In this document: positions 9,001 to 16,648 of the stretch, one piece after another
Layout of the letters: every line of letters begins with the position of its first letter
Position numbering within the stretch: position 1 is the first letter of the stretch
Assembly: GCA_031268215.1 (NCBI GenBank)
Contig: JAIRXP010000030.1
Location: forward strand, 1 to 44,462
From: Bifidobacteriaceae bacterium
GTDB taxonomy: Bacteria; Actinomycetota; Actinomycetes; Actinomycetales; WQXJ01
Length of the DNA stretch: 44,462 bases
Direction: 5' to 3'
Position numbers and translations under genes: made by a program
Notes under the pieces: model-generated
What the model was told of the DNA's origin: nothing
The model's input: only the letters and a program-made list of their open reading frames with translations
Databases searched by the model: none

Positions 9001-9613
9001 GCAGATACGCGAAAGACCCGGCTACTCCCATTTGGTCACGTCGATCACCGATCTCGCGAGGCAGGGCATTGACGCGAAGACGGTCTTGCCCCGCCTGTTC
9101 CGGCCCGACCCCGAGCAGCCTGATCTCGTCGCCGCACTGCGGGCGGCTGTCATACGCGCCAGTGCACAGTCCGCAGGGCGTCCCGTGCGTAGGAGCCAAC
9201 AGGGGTTGGTTGCGGGCATGCTGCCAGTCCCGCCCGTGCCGATGAGCGTAGACATGGCCCAGGCCCTGGAAACGAGGGCGAAACTCATCACCGACAGGGC
9301 GATTCAACTGGTCGAACGCGCTCAGCGGGAGCACTCCCCGTGGCTGGAGGCCATCGGACGCGCACCTGCCGGTTCACGGGAAGCCGCTGCCTGGCACAGA
9401 ACAGTCCTTGCCGTCGCGGCCTACCGCGACCGTTACGGCGTCACTGACCCCAAACCTCTCGGCCACCACCCCACCAACCAAGCCCAACAGCGCGACCGAA
9501 ACCGCGTCAACAGGCTCATCGCGGCCCTACACCCAGAGCAACCCGGCGGCCAGCCGTTCGCGTATCAGACTCCCCCACCAGTCAGGTCCCAGCGGCCATC
9601 GCTGAGCATGTGA
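6086..9613 (+). CDS. MobF-family (TrwC/TraI) conjugative relaxase-helicase
   Basis: 1,175 residues. The N-terminal relaxase domain (about 1-310) has candidate catalytic tyrosines Y14 and Y16, the FTVPKSVSVLWGLAD block, and the metal-binding histidines in DPLLHSHVVVSNKVQ (HxH at about 212-214). The C-terminal part is a RecD-like helicase: Walker A GPAGAGKTT near 541, Walker B LVLIDEASM, the superfamily 1 motif AYRAQGVTVD near 844, and SRESLYVAMTRGR. The protein would nick oriT, stay bound to the 5' end and unwind the transferred strand. The GTG at 6086 follows GGAGGTG at a good distance; an ATG at 6092 is in the same frame. No coupling protein or mating-pore gene is visible, so the element is probably mobilised by another system. 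Confidence 0.93.
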   Translation: MVMTLKPMHAGDGYRYLTRTVAAGDGDRDLATPLTRYYAEKGNPPGRWFGSGLNRLGDAAERIATGQQVTEQELELLLGYGHDPVTGAKLGRAYQRRSGVSESPAGTRAASTAAGTRRAVAGFDHTFTVPKSVSVLWGLADAGTQQIIANCHLQAIAHTMNLIEQQIAATRIGATRPSSGSASAGAVVQAEVTGLIAAAFDHYDSRLGDPLLHSHVVVSNKVQTASDGKWRSLDGRGFHQAAVAMSELYNAVLADLITRDLGLAWETRDRGRGRNPSWELAVVPPALIAMFSARSRAIESEADRLISEFTEHHGRAPGRETIIRLRQQATLATRPDKQVHSLAELTTAWRDRASGLLGQDAAAWAVNVAAGSGVQALLRADDVPLDLVGQLGQAVVQTVSDRRATWRRWNLYAEAVRSTMGWRFATALDREIISEAITRAAQDHSLRLTPDQRAPTPEVFTRADGTSQFRPRHHAVFTSEAVFAAEQRVLDLAERTDGSTVSAGAVQRIIAREDALGPVLSMDQAEAVVAISTSGRVVDLLVGPAGAGKTTALAALRQAWEAEHGTSSVTGLAPSATAAAVLAEDLGIASENTAKWLAEFDAGRTKFCRDELVLIDEASMCGTLSLDRITALAASAGAKVVLVGDWAQLQAVEAGGLFTLLAGARDDAPELFDLHRFRHSWEKQASLDLRHGDPAVLAAYQRHGRLHGGDADTMADAAYQAWQSDQAGGLASVLIAEDGTTVRALNSRARLDRIESGQVDPAKSVRLAEDNQASVGDLVITRRNDRRLIAGKTGWVRNGDRWTVTKVHSDGAITVRRAHRRYGASVVLPAAYAAESLDLGYAVTAYRAQGVTVDTAHLVVTEATSRESLYVAMTRGREANHAYVVTGATDARSEADRIGHAGPADNAATVLSKVIQTSGAEPSAHQAGREEAEHWESTAQWAAEYETITQAVLQEHCDTVLTAVGLTGEQVAQIRERPGYSHLVTSITDLARQGIDAKTVLPRLFRPDPEQPDLVAALRAAVIRASAQSAGRPVRRSQQGLVAGMLPVPPVPMSVDMAQALETRAKLITDRAIQLVERAQREHSPWLEAIGRAPAGSREAAAWHRTVLAVAAYRDRYGVTDPKPLGHHPTNQAQQRDRNRVNRLIAALHPEQPGGQPFAYQTPPPVRSQRPSLSM

Positions 9614-9687
9614 CCGCCCCTGCACACCCTTGCCGTCGTTGAGTTCCGTCAAGACCGGCCCAGGCCAGCTCCTCGCTGCAGGACCGG

Positions 9688-9693
9688 TAGAAT
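9688..9693 (+). promoter_or_regulatory. -10 element giving a probable leaderless antitoxin transcript
   Basis: TAGAAT ends seven bases before the ATG at 9701, so transcription would start at or next to the start codon. No Shine-Dalgarno sequence precedes the ATG, which fits. No good -35 is seen. Confidence 0.45.
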
Positions 9694-9700
9694 TGGTTCC

Positions 9701-9886
9701 ATGGTGAGCGACCAGTCGACCCTGGAACAACTGGAGGCCTCGGCGGTCGGTTCTGTGCGAGCCGAGGGGCCGGCCCCGACCGACGCCGCGAGGGCGCTCG
9801 TTGGACAGATGATCGCCGGAACTCTAACCCCCGGACAAGCGGTCGCGGCCGTGGCGGCTCTGCACCAGCAAGAACCCGCCAAGTGA
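9701..9886 (+). CDS. VbhA-like antitoxin of a class I Fic toxin
   Basis: 61 residues. SVRAEG at residues 18-23 fits the Fic-inhibitory motif [S/T]xxxE[G/N] exactly; in this family the Glu blocks the ATP gamma-phosphate site of the partner toxin. It is followed by PTDAARALVGQMIAGTLTPG, the helical region typical of VbhA-type antitoxins. The stop overlaps the toxin start (GTGA), so the two are translationally coupled, with the antitoxin first. An in-frame GTG at 9704 is a second possible start. Confidence 0.85.
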   Translation: MVSDQSTLEQLEASAVGSVRAEGPAPTDAARALVGQMIAGTLTPGQAVAAVAALHQQEPAK

Positions 9887-10488
9887 CCGGCAAGGACGAC
9901 CAACTCGACCGCGACCCCTACGTCGACCCGAGTTCTGGACTCCTGCGCAATGTGCCTTGCATCACCACAGCTGATGAACTGGTGGCAGCCGAACAAGACA
10001 TCAGCTTCGCAGCGACCACTGCGCTGCTCGCGGAACAGCCGTGGGCAGCGGAGCAGATCGACTTTGACACGCTGCTGGAGATCCACCGCGTCCTCTTCAG
10101 CCGAATCTACGACTGGGCGGGTGAGCTGCGCACCATCGAGATCAGCAAGGGCAACACCCGCTTCGCGTTCAGCGACTACCTCGCCAGCATCGGCAGAGAC
10201 ATCTTCGCCCGTTTGGCCAGCGAAGACTGGTTGCGCGACCTTGACCGGCAAGCGTTCATTTCACGTATCGCCCACTACTACGCCGACCTGAACGTTCTTC
10301 ACCCTTTCCGCGAGGGCAATGGGAGAGCCATACGCACGCTGCTCAGCCTGCTAGCGTTCCAATCTCGCGGCGTCGTAATCGCCTGGGACCGAATGGACCC
10401 CGCAGAGAACATCAAGGCCTCCGCATACGCCTACGCCCGCGACAACAGCCTCTTGGAAGCCATGTTTGACGGGCTCATCGACGCTTGA
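9883..10488 (+). CDS. Fic-domain toxin (adenylyltransferase, VbhT type)
   Basis: 201 residues, the size of a stand-alone Fic domain. The active loop HPFREGNGR (about residues 139-147) matches HPFx[D/E]GNGR in full, with the catalytic His and the Mg-binding Glu intact. The flap region around RTIEISKGNTRFAF, which positions the target chain, is also recognisable. Fic enzymes of this class transfer AMP from ATP to a hydroxyl side chain of their targets; VbhT-like toxins modify DNA gyrase and topoisomerase IV. The target here is inferred. The GTG start at 9883 overlaps the antitoxin stop by four bases. Position beside a relaxase suggests a plasmid-addiction-like function, as for VbhT on conjugative plasmids. 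About 120 bases without a gene follow. Confidence 0.92.
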   Translation: MTGKDDQLDRDPYVDPSSGLLRNVPCITTADELVAAEQDISFAATTALLAEQPWAAEQIDFDTLLEIHRVLFSRIYDWAGELRTIEISKGNTRFAFSDYLASIGRDIFARLASEDWLRDLDRQAFISRIAHYYADLNVLHPFREGNGRAIRTLLSLLAFQSRGVVIAWDRMDPAENIKASAYAYARDNSLLEAMFDGLIDA

Positions 10489-10610
10489 CCCCAATCGTCA
10501 ACGACCGCGCGATACACCTGACACGGGATGCCGGTCGACTCTTGGCACGCTGGGACGGGACGAATACGGGACGGACTGCCCGCACCGAACACACGTACGC
10601 CCACGAGACA

Positions 10611-10640
10611 AAAGAAAAACCGCCGCCCACCAGCGGTTTC
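10611..10640 (-). terminator. Rho-independent terminator after tRNA-Glu
   Basis: On the minus strand AAACCGC (10639-10633) pairs with GCGGTTT (10623-10617) and is followed by TTCTTTT. It begins a few bases past the tRNA-Glu 3' end and closes the gltX-tRNA transcript. It also faces the oncoming fic gene. Confidence 0.75.
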
Positions 10641-10646
10641 TTCAAG

Positions 10647-10719
10647 TAGCTCCGACCGGATTCGAACCGGCGCTACCGCCTTGAGAGGGCGGCGTGCTAG
10701 GCCACTACACAACGGAGCC
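10647..10719 (-). tRNA. tRNA-Glu (anticodon CTC)
   Basis: 73 bases including the discriminator A. The acceptor stem is GGCTCCG/CGGAGCT with a G-U first pair. The anticodon stem CCGCC/GGCGG encloses the loop CTCTCAA, anticodon CTC. The T arm GCCGGTTCGAATCCGGT has the standard TTCGAAT. CCA is not encoded. It lies 31 bases after tRNA-Gln and downstream of gltX, the gene for the enzyme that charges it. Confidence 0.95.
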
Positions 10720-10750
10720 AAATGGCTGATCAGCCAGAGCGGATCATGCG

Positions 10751-10822
10751 CTGGGGTACCAGGACTCGAACCTAGACTAAGTGAACCAGAATCACTCGTG
10801 CTGCCAATTACACCATACCCCA
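10751..10822 (-). tRNA. tRNA-Gln (anticodon CTG)
   Basis: 72 bases. The acceptor stem TGGGGTA/TACCCCA has the U1-A72 pair typical of tRNA-Gln, and the discriminator is G. The stem AGTGA/TCACT encloses TTCTGGT, giving anticodon CTG. The T loop has GGTTCGAGTCC. It lies 52 bases after the gltX stop on the same strand and probably shares its transcript. Confidence 0.95.
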
Positions 10823-10874
10823 AGGGTTTTCCGGACCGCCCTCAACGAGTGGGCCGACCTGCAAGGCTACCGAA

Positions 10875-12368
10875 TCAACTCAGTTCAGGCAAAAGCCGTA
10901 GCCGCTCGATCCGCGCCAACGAGCTTTCGCGGCCCAGAATCTCCATCGTTTCGAACAGCGGCGGGGACACCCGACGCCCCGTGACCGCTACCCGCAGAGG
11001 CGTGAAAGCGTCCCGTGGCTTGACCCCTAGGCCCTCCACGAGGGCCACGTTGAGGACCTGGTGGATGCCCTCGGCACGCCATTCACCAAGTCCCCGCAGG
11101 GCGGCCAGGGAGGCTTCCAACAGCCCACGTGAATCGGGTGTCAGCCGGGCCAGCGCCTCCGGCTCAATCACCACCGAGTCGTCCGCCACGAAGAAGAAGC
11201 CGAGCATGCCGGGCGCTTCTCCGAGGAGTGTCATCCGTTCTTGGACCAGTGGCGCGGCAGCGGTCAGCAGGGATCGTTCGTCGCCGTGCAACGAATCCCA
11301 GTCCGCAGCGGAGACTAGCCCGGCTAGGTGCAGGTAAGGCACCAGACGGCGAGCGAATTCATCAACCGCCAGCAAGCGCATGTGAGCGGCGTTGATGGCC
11401 TCGGCTTTCTTCAGGTCGAAGCGGGCGGGGTTGGGGTTGACGTCACCAATGTCAAAAGCGGCGATCAGTTCCGCCGCGGAGAAGATGTCGCGGTCGGGGG
11501 CTATGGACCAGCCCAGCAGGGCCAGGTAGTTGACCAGCCCTTCGGGCAGGAAGCCCCTGTCGCGGTGGTGGAAAAGGTTTGATTCGGGGTCCCTCTTGGA
11601 GAGCTTCTTGTTCCCTTCCCCCATCACGTAGGGCAGATGCCCAAACTCCGGTATCGCACTGGCCAGCCCCAGTTCCATCAGGGCCCGGTGGAGAACTATT
11701 TGCCGGGGTGTCGAGGACAGCAGGTCTTCGCCGCGCAGGACGTGGCTGATCCGCATCATGGCGTCATCGACCGGGTTGGTGAGGGTGTAGAGCGGATGTC
11801 CGCCGGCTCGCACGATGGCGAAGTCTGGGACCGAACCGGCCCGGAAGGTGACGGGTCCGCGCACCAGGTCGATAAAGGTGATGTCTTCATCCGGCATGCG
11901 GACGCGCAGGACTGGCCGGCGTCCTTGGCCCAGGTAGGCCCGGCGTTGGGCTTCGGTCAGGTCACGGTCAAACCCGTCATAACCTAGTTTGGGTGGGCGC
12001 CCAGCGGCGATGTGGCGGGCTTCGATCTCCTCCGGAGTGGAGAACGATTCGTAGGCGAAGCCGCCCTCAACTAGTTGGCGCGCCACGGTCCGGTAGATGT
12101 CCATCCGCTCCGATTGGCGGTATGGCCCGTATGGACCGCCCACTTCGACGCCTTCGTCCCAGTCGAGGCCCAGCCAACGCAGGGCGTCAAGTAGCTGCAG
12201 ATAGGACTCCTCGGAGTCCCGTGCCGGGTCCGTATCCTCGATCCGGAAGACAAAGGCAGCGCCGGTATGGCGGGCGTAAGCCCAATTGAACAGGGCCGTC
12301 CGGAGCATTCCGACGTGAGGAGTGCCGGTGGGGGAAGGACAGAAACGCAAACGCATGGTCGAACTCAT
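10875..12368 (-). CDS. gltX: Glutamate--tRNA ligase (GluRS)
   Basis: 497 residues, normal for the discriminating bacterial enzyme. It attaches Glu to tRNA-Glu in the cytoplasm. Class I signatures are present: [14 protein letters not shown] at the N-terminus (HIGH-like, HVGM as in actinobacteria), [15 protein letters not shown], and KKLSKRD (KMSKS-like). The C-terminal ~170 residues form the anticodon-binding helical domain. The start at ATG 12368 lies 12 bases after the upstream gene's stop; a second in-frame ATG at 12356 (MRLRF) is also possible. It is the last protein gene of a series of five, followed by tRNA-Gln and tRNA-Glu. Confidence 0.96.
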   Translation of the reverse strand: MSSTMRLRFCPSPTGTPHVGMLRTALFNWAYARHTGAAFVFRIEDTDPARDSEESYLQLLDALRWLGLDWDEGVEVGGPYGPYRQSERMDIYRTVARQLVEGGFAYESFSTPEEIEARHIAAGRPPKLGYDGFDRDLTEAQRRAYLGQGRRPVLRVRMPDEDITFIDLVRGPVTFRAGSVPDFAIVRAGGHPLYTLTNPVDDAMMRISHVLRGEDLLSSTPRQIVLHRALMELGLASAIPEFGHLPYVMGEGNKKLSKRDPESNLFHHRDRGFLPEGLVNYLALLGWSIAPDRDIFSAAELIAAFDIGDVNPNPARFDLKKAEAINAAHMRLLAVDEFARRLVPYLHLAGLVSAADWDSLHGDERSLLTAAAPLVQERMTLLGEAPGMLGFFFVADDSVVIEPEALARLTPDSRGLLEASLAALRGLGEWRAEGIHQVLNVALVEGLGVKPRDAFTPLRVAVTGRRVSPPLFETMEILGRESSLARIERLRLLPELS

Positions 12369-12380
12369 AGTGTCCCCAAC

Positions 12381-13160
12381 CTATCGCTTGACAACCGGAT
12401 TAGTGATTGTTCCCAGCCCCGCGACCTCGCAGGTGACCCGCTGGCCTGGTTCGATTGGCGAAGCCCCATCTGGCGTTCCAGTCAGGATCACGTCACCTGG
12501 TAACAAAGTGCATACCGCCGATGCCGTCGCCACCAGTTCCCAAATCCCCATCCGTAAGTCTTTGGTGGAGCCGTCTTGGCGCGGCTGGCCCTCCACCCAG
12601 GACCGCACCGCCAGGCCGGCCGCCGGATCCAGGTCAGTTTCGATCCATGGGCCGAGCGGCGTGAACGAGTCACGGAACTTACCGAAGAAGCCCCTGGGAT
12701 CAGGGCTGGTCCCGCCGTCGTCGGGCGGGTAGCGGTAGCCCACGTCATTGGCGACGGTATAACCCAAAATGACCTTGGCGGCATCGGCCACCGGCACGTC
12801 CTTGGCTACCCGGCCAATCACCACCGCCAGTTCGGCTTCGTGGAAAGCTGGCGCGTCCACGCCCAGGGCGAGCACTATCGGGTCACCGGGCGCGCACACC
12901 GAAGTGTTGGGCTTGGCGAACCAGACGGGGGCCGTGCCGCTCTCCTCCCCAAGATAGTTTCCGGCCACGCCGATCACTTTGGAGCGTGGGATGACGGGAG
13001 CCAGCAGCCGCACATCGTCAACCGGATAGGTCTTGCCCGTTGGCGTGACTTCCATATACAGCGGGTCGCCGCCGATCACGTGGATGACCTCGTCTCCTTC
13101 CTCACCTTCAACAACGCCGTAGCGGGGATCTTGGTCAAGTGTGAACCGGGCAATACGCAT
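12381..13160 (-). CDS. Fumarylacetoacetate hydrolase (FAH) family protein
   Basis: 259 residues, the length of the catalytic FAH fold. Family blocks seen: KVIGVAGNY, FHEAELAVVIGR (metal-binding Glu pair), GYTVANDVGYR, GKFRDSFTPLGPWIETDLD, and GDVILTGTPDGASPIEPGQRV. Members are metal-dependent C-C hydrolases, decarboxylases or isomerases acting on 2-oxo acids such as acylpyruvates or oxaloacetate. The substrate cannot be read from the sequence. FAH-family genes directly before gltX are common in actinobacteria. Here the ATG lies four bases after the E2 stop, so it may belong functionally to either neighbour. Confidence 0.88.
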   Translation of the reverse strand: MRIARFTLDQDPRYGVVEGEEGDEVIHVIGGDPLYMEVTPTGKTYPVDDVRLLAPVIPRSKVIGVAGNYLGEESGTAPVWFAKPNTSVCAPGDPIVLALGVDAPAFHEAELAVVIGRVAKDVPVADAAKVILGYTVANDVGYRYPPDDGGTSPDPRGFFGKFRDSFTPLGPWIETDLDPAAGLAVRSWVEGQPRQDGSTKDLRMGIWELVATASAVCTLLPGDVILTGTPDGASPIEPGQRVTCEVAGLGTITNPVVKR

Positions 13161-13164
13161 GTGA

Positions 13165-14490
13165 CTAGGTTAAGGCGGAATCGGGCCGTTCCAGGACGGC
13201 GGCGATGTCTCCGAGCGCGCCGGCAGCATCAGCCCCGTCAATCAACCGGTGGTCAAAGGTCAGCGTCAAGCGTCCAACTGAGCGCACTTTGATCTCGCCT
13301 TTGTGTACCGACGGCCGCGGCCGGATGGCGCCCACGGCCAGGATCGCCGCCTGGCCCGGCACCAGGATTGGGCTGCCACCGTCAATCCCGAGGGGCCCAA
13401 CGTTCGTCAGGGTGATGGTCCCACCCACCATCCGTTCTGGGCCGGCTCCGCCGCTCCGCACGGCGGTGATGGTCTCCGTGATCGCCTCCGCTAGACGGGT
13501 CAAGGTCATGGAGTCGGCCCCGCGCACGCATGGCACCAGCAGACCGCGTCCAGAGGCGACCGCCAGGCCTAGGTGGACGTAATCATGGAAGACGATCTCC
13601 CCAGCCGCCTGGTCCCACCGAGCGTTTATGACCGGATGCCGCTTGGCCGCTCTGACTAGGGCGAGGGCCGCCAGAGCCAAGACCGGCAGGCCGGTCCGGC
13701 GGGCGAATTTGACACCGCGAGTGGCGTCTACGTCCACGAACACGCTGGCGTGCGGAGCGGTGAAGGCGGATTCGGTCATGGCGGCCGCGGTCGCGCGCCG
13801 AACTGACCGGATTGGTTGGCGGGTGATCCGGTCGCCGCCCGCAGCGTGCGGCGCCGCTGGGGAACTCTCCGCCGCTCGTTCTACATCCGCTCGGGTGACA
13901 GTCTGCCCGGGACCGGATGGCGTAACGCTGTCCAGGCCAATGCCGAGTTGGCGGGCCAGCGCCCGGACTGGCGGCTTGGCCTTGGGCCGGCCAGAGGGTT
14001 GCCCCTGAGATGGCCTTGGCGCGGCCGGGCTCTTGTCCCGGCCCGACGCGGCCGGCGCGGGAGCGGCTGGCTTGGGCGCGGCCGGTTCGGCGGACGAAGG
14101 CCCGCCACCGGGCCCGTAGCCCACCAGTACTGGATCCGGCCGCTGACCAGCGGACTCCCCGGCCGACGCATCGCAGGGCTCACCAACTGGGGCTTCCGCG
14201 GGTGTATCGGCTAACGTATCGGCTGGGCGGACCACCAGGATCGGGTCGCCCACTGGCACCACCATCCCCTCGCTGGCAGTGATCGACTCAACGGTCCCTT
14301 CGAAAGGCGACGGCAATTCGACCACCGACTTGGCCGTTTCGATTTCAACCACAACCTGGTTGACCGTCACTTGATCGCCGGGGGCGACCAGCCAGCGGAC
14401 AATCTCCGCTTCAGTCAAGCCTTCACCTGGATCAGGCAGATGAAAGGTCAACAACGTACCGCTCATAGTGTCCTTGGCCCCCGTACTCAT
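13165..14490 (-). CDS. Dihydrolipoamide acyltransferase (E2) of a 2-oxoacid dehydrogenase complex
   Basis: 441 residues. One lipoyl domain at about 12-90 with the modified Lys54 in EIETAKSVVELPSP, then a Pro/Ala-rich linker. A peripheral-subunit-binding domain follows (KPPVRALARQLGIGLDSVTP), then the acyltransferase core ending in LTFDHRLIDGADAAG, whose DHRxxDG motif carries the active-site His. It passes the acyl group from lipoamide to CoA. The frame is open further upstream, but the ATG at 14490 lies one base after the E1-beta stop and has GGAG seven bases before it; an ATG at 14466 is an alternative. Single lipoyl domain and operon type suit a branched-chain or pyruvate complex; these cannot be told apart here. 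No E3 gene is present in the window. Confidence 0.92.
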   Translation of the reverse strand: MSTGAKDTMSGTLLTFHLPDPGEGLTEAEIVRWLVAPGDQVTVNQVVVEIETAKSVVELPSPFEGTVESITASEGMVVPVGDPILVVRPADTLADTPAEAPVGEPCDASAGESAGQRPDPVLVGYGPGGGPSSAEPAAPKPAAPAPAASGRDKSPAAPRPSQGQPSGRPKAKPPVRALARQLGIGLDSVTPSGPGQTVTRADVERAAESSPAAPHAAGGDRITRQPIRSVRRATAAAMTESAFTAPHASVFVDVDATRGVKFARRTGLPVLALAALALVRAAKRHPVINARWDQAAGEIVFHDYVHLGLAVASGRGLLVPCVRGADSMTLTRLAEAITETITAVRSGGAGPERMVGGTITLTNVGPLGIDGGSPILVPGQAAILAVGAIRPRPSVHKGEIKVRSVGRLTLTFDHRLIDGADAAGALGDIAAVLERPDSALT

Positions 14491-14491
14491 G

Positions 14492-15499
14492 TCAGAACTC
14501 CAAAGTCCGGCGGACGGCATCGGCGATCCGGTCTGGCCCAGGAAGGTGGTCATGCTCAATCAAGGCCGGCGGATAGGGCAGGTGGTAGCCGCCCACCCGC
14601 AAGACCGGCGCCTCCAGCAGGTAGAAGCAGCGCTCAGTAATTCGGGCCGCGATCTCCGCCCCGGCGCCAAAGAACACCGGCGCCTCATGGATGACCACCA
14701 GGCGGCCAGTGCGGGCGACCGATTCTTCAATGGCGGCGAAGTCGATTGGGCTGATCGACCGCAAGTCCAGGACCTCCGCCGCGGTTCCCGTTTGGGCTAG
14801 CTGTTCCGCCGCTCGCAGCGCCTGAGGCACTGATGGCCCGTAGGCGGCCAGGGTGACCTGGTCTCCCCGTCTGAGCACCCGCGCCCGGTTGAGGACTTCC
14901 GAGGCCCGCCCCGGGTCCGCCTCAGCTTGGTTTACGGTCCCCTTGGACCAGTAAAGCGATTTGGGCTCGAAAACGATCACTGGGTCGGGGCAAGCCACCG
15001 CCGCCAGGGTCATGTCATACGCGTCTTGCGGATCCGAGGGGCTTACCAGCCGTAACCCCGCAGTGTGCGCGAATAGCGCTTCCGGGGACTCGGAATGGTG
15101 TTCAATAGCGCCAATCCGGCCGCCGTAGGGAATGCGGATCGTCACCGACAGCGTCAAGCCGCCGTGCGAACGCGAACGCAGTTTGGCCAACTGGGTGGTG
15201 ATCTGGTTGAAGGCCGGAAAGACGAACCCGTCAAACTGAATTTCGCAGACCGGCCGGTAACCCCGCAAGGCCAGCCCAATGGCGGTACCGATTATGCCTG
15301 CCTCCCCAAGCGGCGTGTCGCGTACGCGGTCCGCCCCAAAACGGTCCTTCAGCTCGGCGGTTACTCGGAAAACCCCGCCCAGCGCGCCCACATCTTCGCC
15401 CATCACGATCACTTTGGGATCCGCTTCCATGGCCGTTTCCAGGGCCCGGTTGACGGCTTGGCCCAAAGCGATTGGGGCCTGCGCCATAACGGCGGTCAA
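14492..15499 (-). CDS. 2-oxoacid dehydrogenase E1 component, beta subunit
   Basis: 335 residues, the usual size. Recognisable blocks are VIVMGEDVGALGGVFRVT, RVRDTPLGEAGIIGTAIGLA, EIQFDGFVFPAFNQI, and EHHSESPEALFAHTAGL. With the alpha subunit it forms the thiamine-diphosphate-dependent E1 that decarboxylates the 2-oxo acid and acylates the lipoyl group on E2. The start is either TTG at 15499, overlapping the E1-alpha TGA, or ATG at 15487 (MAQAPIALG). The TTG has a GGGGCGG just upstream and gives the coupled overlap, so I kept it. Confidence 0.93.
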   Translation of the reverse strand: MTAVMAQAPIALGQAVNRALETAMEADPKVIVMGEDVGALGGVFRVTAELKDRFGADRVRDTPLGEAGIIGTAIGLALRGYRPVCEIQFDGFVFPAFNQITTQLAKLRSRSHGGLTLSVTIRIPYGGRIGAIEHHSESPEALFAHTAGLRLVSPSDPQDAYDMTLAAVACPDPVIVFEPKSLYWSKGTVNQAEADPGRASEVLNRARVLRRGDQVTLAAYGPSVPQALRAAEQLAQTGTAAEVLDLRSISPIDFAAIEESVARTGRLVVIHEAPVFFGAGAEIAARITERCFYLLEAPVLRVGGYHLPYPPALIEHDHLPGPDRIADAVRRTLEF

Positions 15500-16593
15500 C
15501 GTTCCGCCCCTAACGACGCCAGTTCCTCCTCAATCAGTGAATGTGGCGTGGCGTAAACCTGGCTCAGTAGATCCGGCAGCCGTGGCGGCTCAATGGCCAG
15601 GCAATACTCCCGCACTTGGGAGGCGAAGGCCGCGGCGGCTGAATCGGCGGCGGCGAAGAACTCCTCGTCCGCCAGGCCCTCAGCCTCAAGGCTGTGCCGC
15701 GCGCGCAGCAGCGGATCGCGTTCTTTCCAGGCCGCCTCCTCTTGCTGGTCGCGGTAACGCGACGGATCATCGGAGGTCGTGTGCGGGCCCAGGCGGTAAG
15801 TCAGCGCCTCGATCAGTTCTGGCCCCTGGCCAGCGCGGATGCGGTCAAGAGCACCGGCCGTGGCGGTGAAGCAGGCGTCCACGTCATTGCCATCTACACG
15901 CTGTCCTGGAATGCCGAATCCCTCGCCACGGCGGGCCAGGTCGACTCTCGCTTGGGTGCCGGATGGAGTTGAGATTGCCCACCCGTTGTTCTGGATCAGG
16001 AATAACACTGGCGCCTGGTAGGAGGCGGCCCACACCAGCGCCTCGTTGACCTCACCTTGGGAGGTGGCGCCATCGCCCAGATAGACAATCACCGCTCCCG
16101 GTATCCCGTCCATGGCCATGCCCGTGGCGTAACCCACCGCCGGCAACGCTTGGGCGCCAACCACCAGGGTGTACAGATGGACGCGCGCTGCGGAAGTGTC
16201 CCAGCCGCCGTGATCCGCGCCTCGGAACAATCCCAGCAATTGCCTCAGGTCCACGCCCCGGCTCCGCAGTACGCCGTGCTCACGGTAGGACGGGAAAATC
16301 CAGTCATCGGCTCCAACGGCGTGGGCCGAACCGACTTGAGCGGCCTCCTGCCCCAGCGACGGCGCCCAGAGCGCCAGTTCACCTTGGCGTTGTAGGGCCG
16401 TAGCGGCCTTGTCAAAGGCCCTGGTTAAGACCATGTCCCAGTACATCGACCGGCGGATGGACGGGTCCGGACGGTGTTCGGCGGACGGGTCCCGTAAGGC
16501 GCCGGTGGTTCCGGTCACCGCCTCGGTTGAGGTTACGGGCCCCGTAGCTGGCGCTGGTGACGGGCTTTTGGCTGTCACGGTAGCGGTCGGCAT
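15496..16593 (-). CDS. 2-oxoacid dehydrogenase E1 component, alpha subunit
   Basis: 365 residues. The thiamine diphosphate motif is complete: GDGATSQGEVNEALVWA and then QNNGWAIS. The phosphorylation-loop region YRLGPHTTSDDPSRYR and the family block APSLGQEAAQVGSAHA are present. About 40 Thr/Pro/Ala-rich residues precede the conserved part. Start: ATG 16593 with AAGGAG six bases upstream. It is the first gene of the alpha-beta-E2-FAH-gltX series, so its promoter (see the inverted repeat in its leader) may also serve gltX. Substrate not determinable; pyruvate or branched-chain oxo acids are the likely choices. Confidence 0.93.
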   Translation of the reverse strand: MPTATVTAKSPSPAPATGPVTSTEAVTGTTGALRDPSAEHRPDPSIRRSMYWDMVLTRAFDKAATALQRQGELALWAPSLGQEAAQVGSAHAVGADDWIFPSYREHGVLRSRGVDLRQLLGLFRGADHGGWDTSAARVHLYTLVVGAQALPAVGYATGMAMDGIPGAVIVYLGDGATSQGEVNEALVWAASYQAPVLFLIQNNGWAISTPSGTQARVDLARRGEGFGIPGQRVDGNDVDACFTATAGALDRIRAGQGPELIEALTYRLGPHTTSDDPSRYRDQQEEAAWKERDPLLRARHSLEAEGLADEEFFAAADSAAAAFASQVREYCLAIEPPRLPDLLSQVYATPHSLIEEELASLGAER

Positions 16594-16624
16594 CGGCGTC
16601 TCCTTCTTGGTTGATTCGGACTAA

Positions 16625-16648
16625 CCTACGCCAGCGTAGGCTACGCCA
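16625..16648. promoter_or_regulatory. Inverted/direct repeat in the leader of the dehydrogenase operon (operator candidate)
   Basis: CCTACGC (16625-16631) and GCGTAGG (16634-16640) form a perfect inverted repeat with a two-base centre. CTACGCCA at 16626-16633 recurs at 16641-16648. The structure lies 32 bases before the E1-alpha ATG, where a repressor would bind. The rest of the ~290-base gap to the methyltransferase shows no gene. Confidence 0.45.

Noticed and set aside
10528..11337. 269-codon open frame on the plus strand across both tRNA genes and the end of gltX
   Set aside because: It runs antisense through two tRNAs and a conserved gene and has a low-complexity Arg/Ser-rich product.
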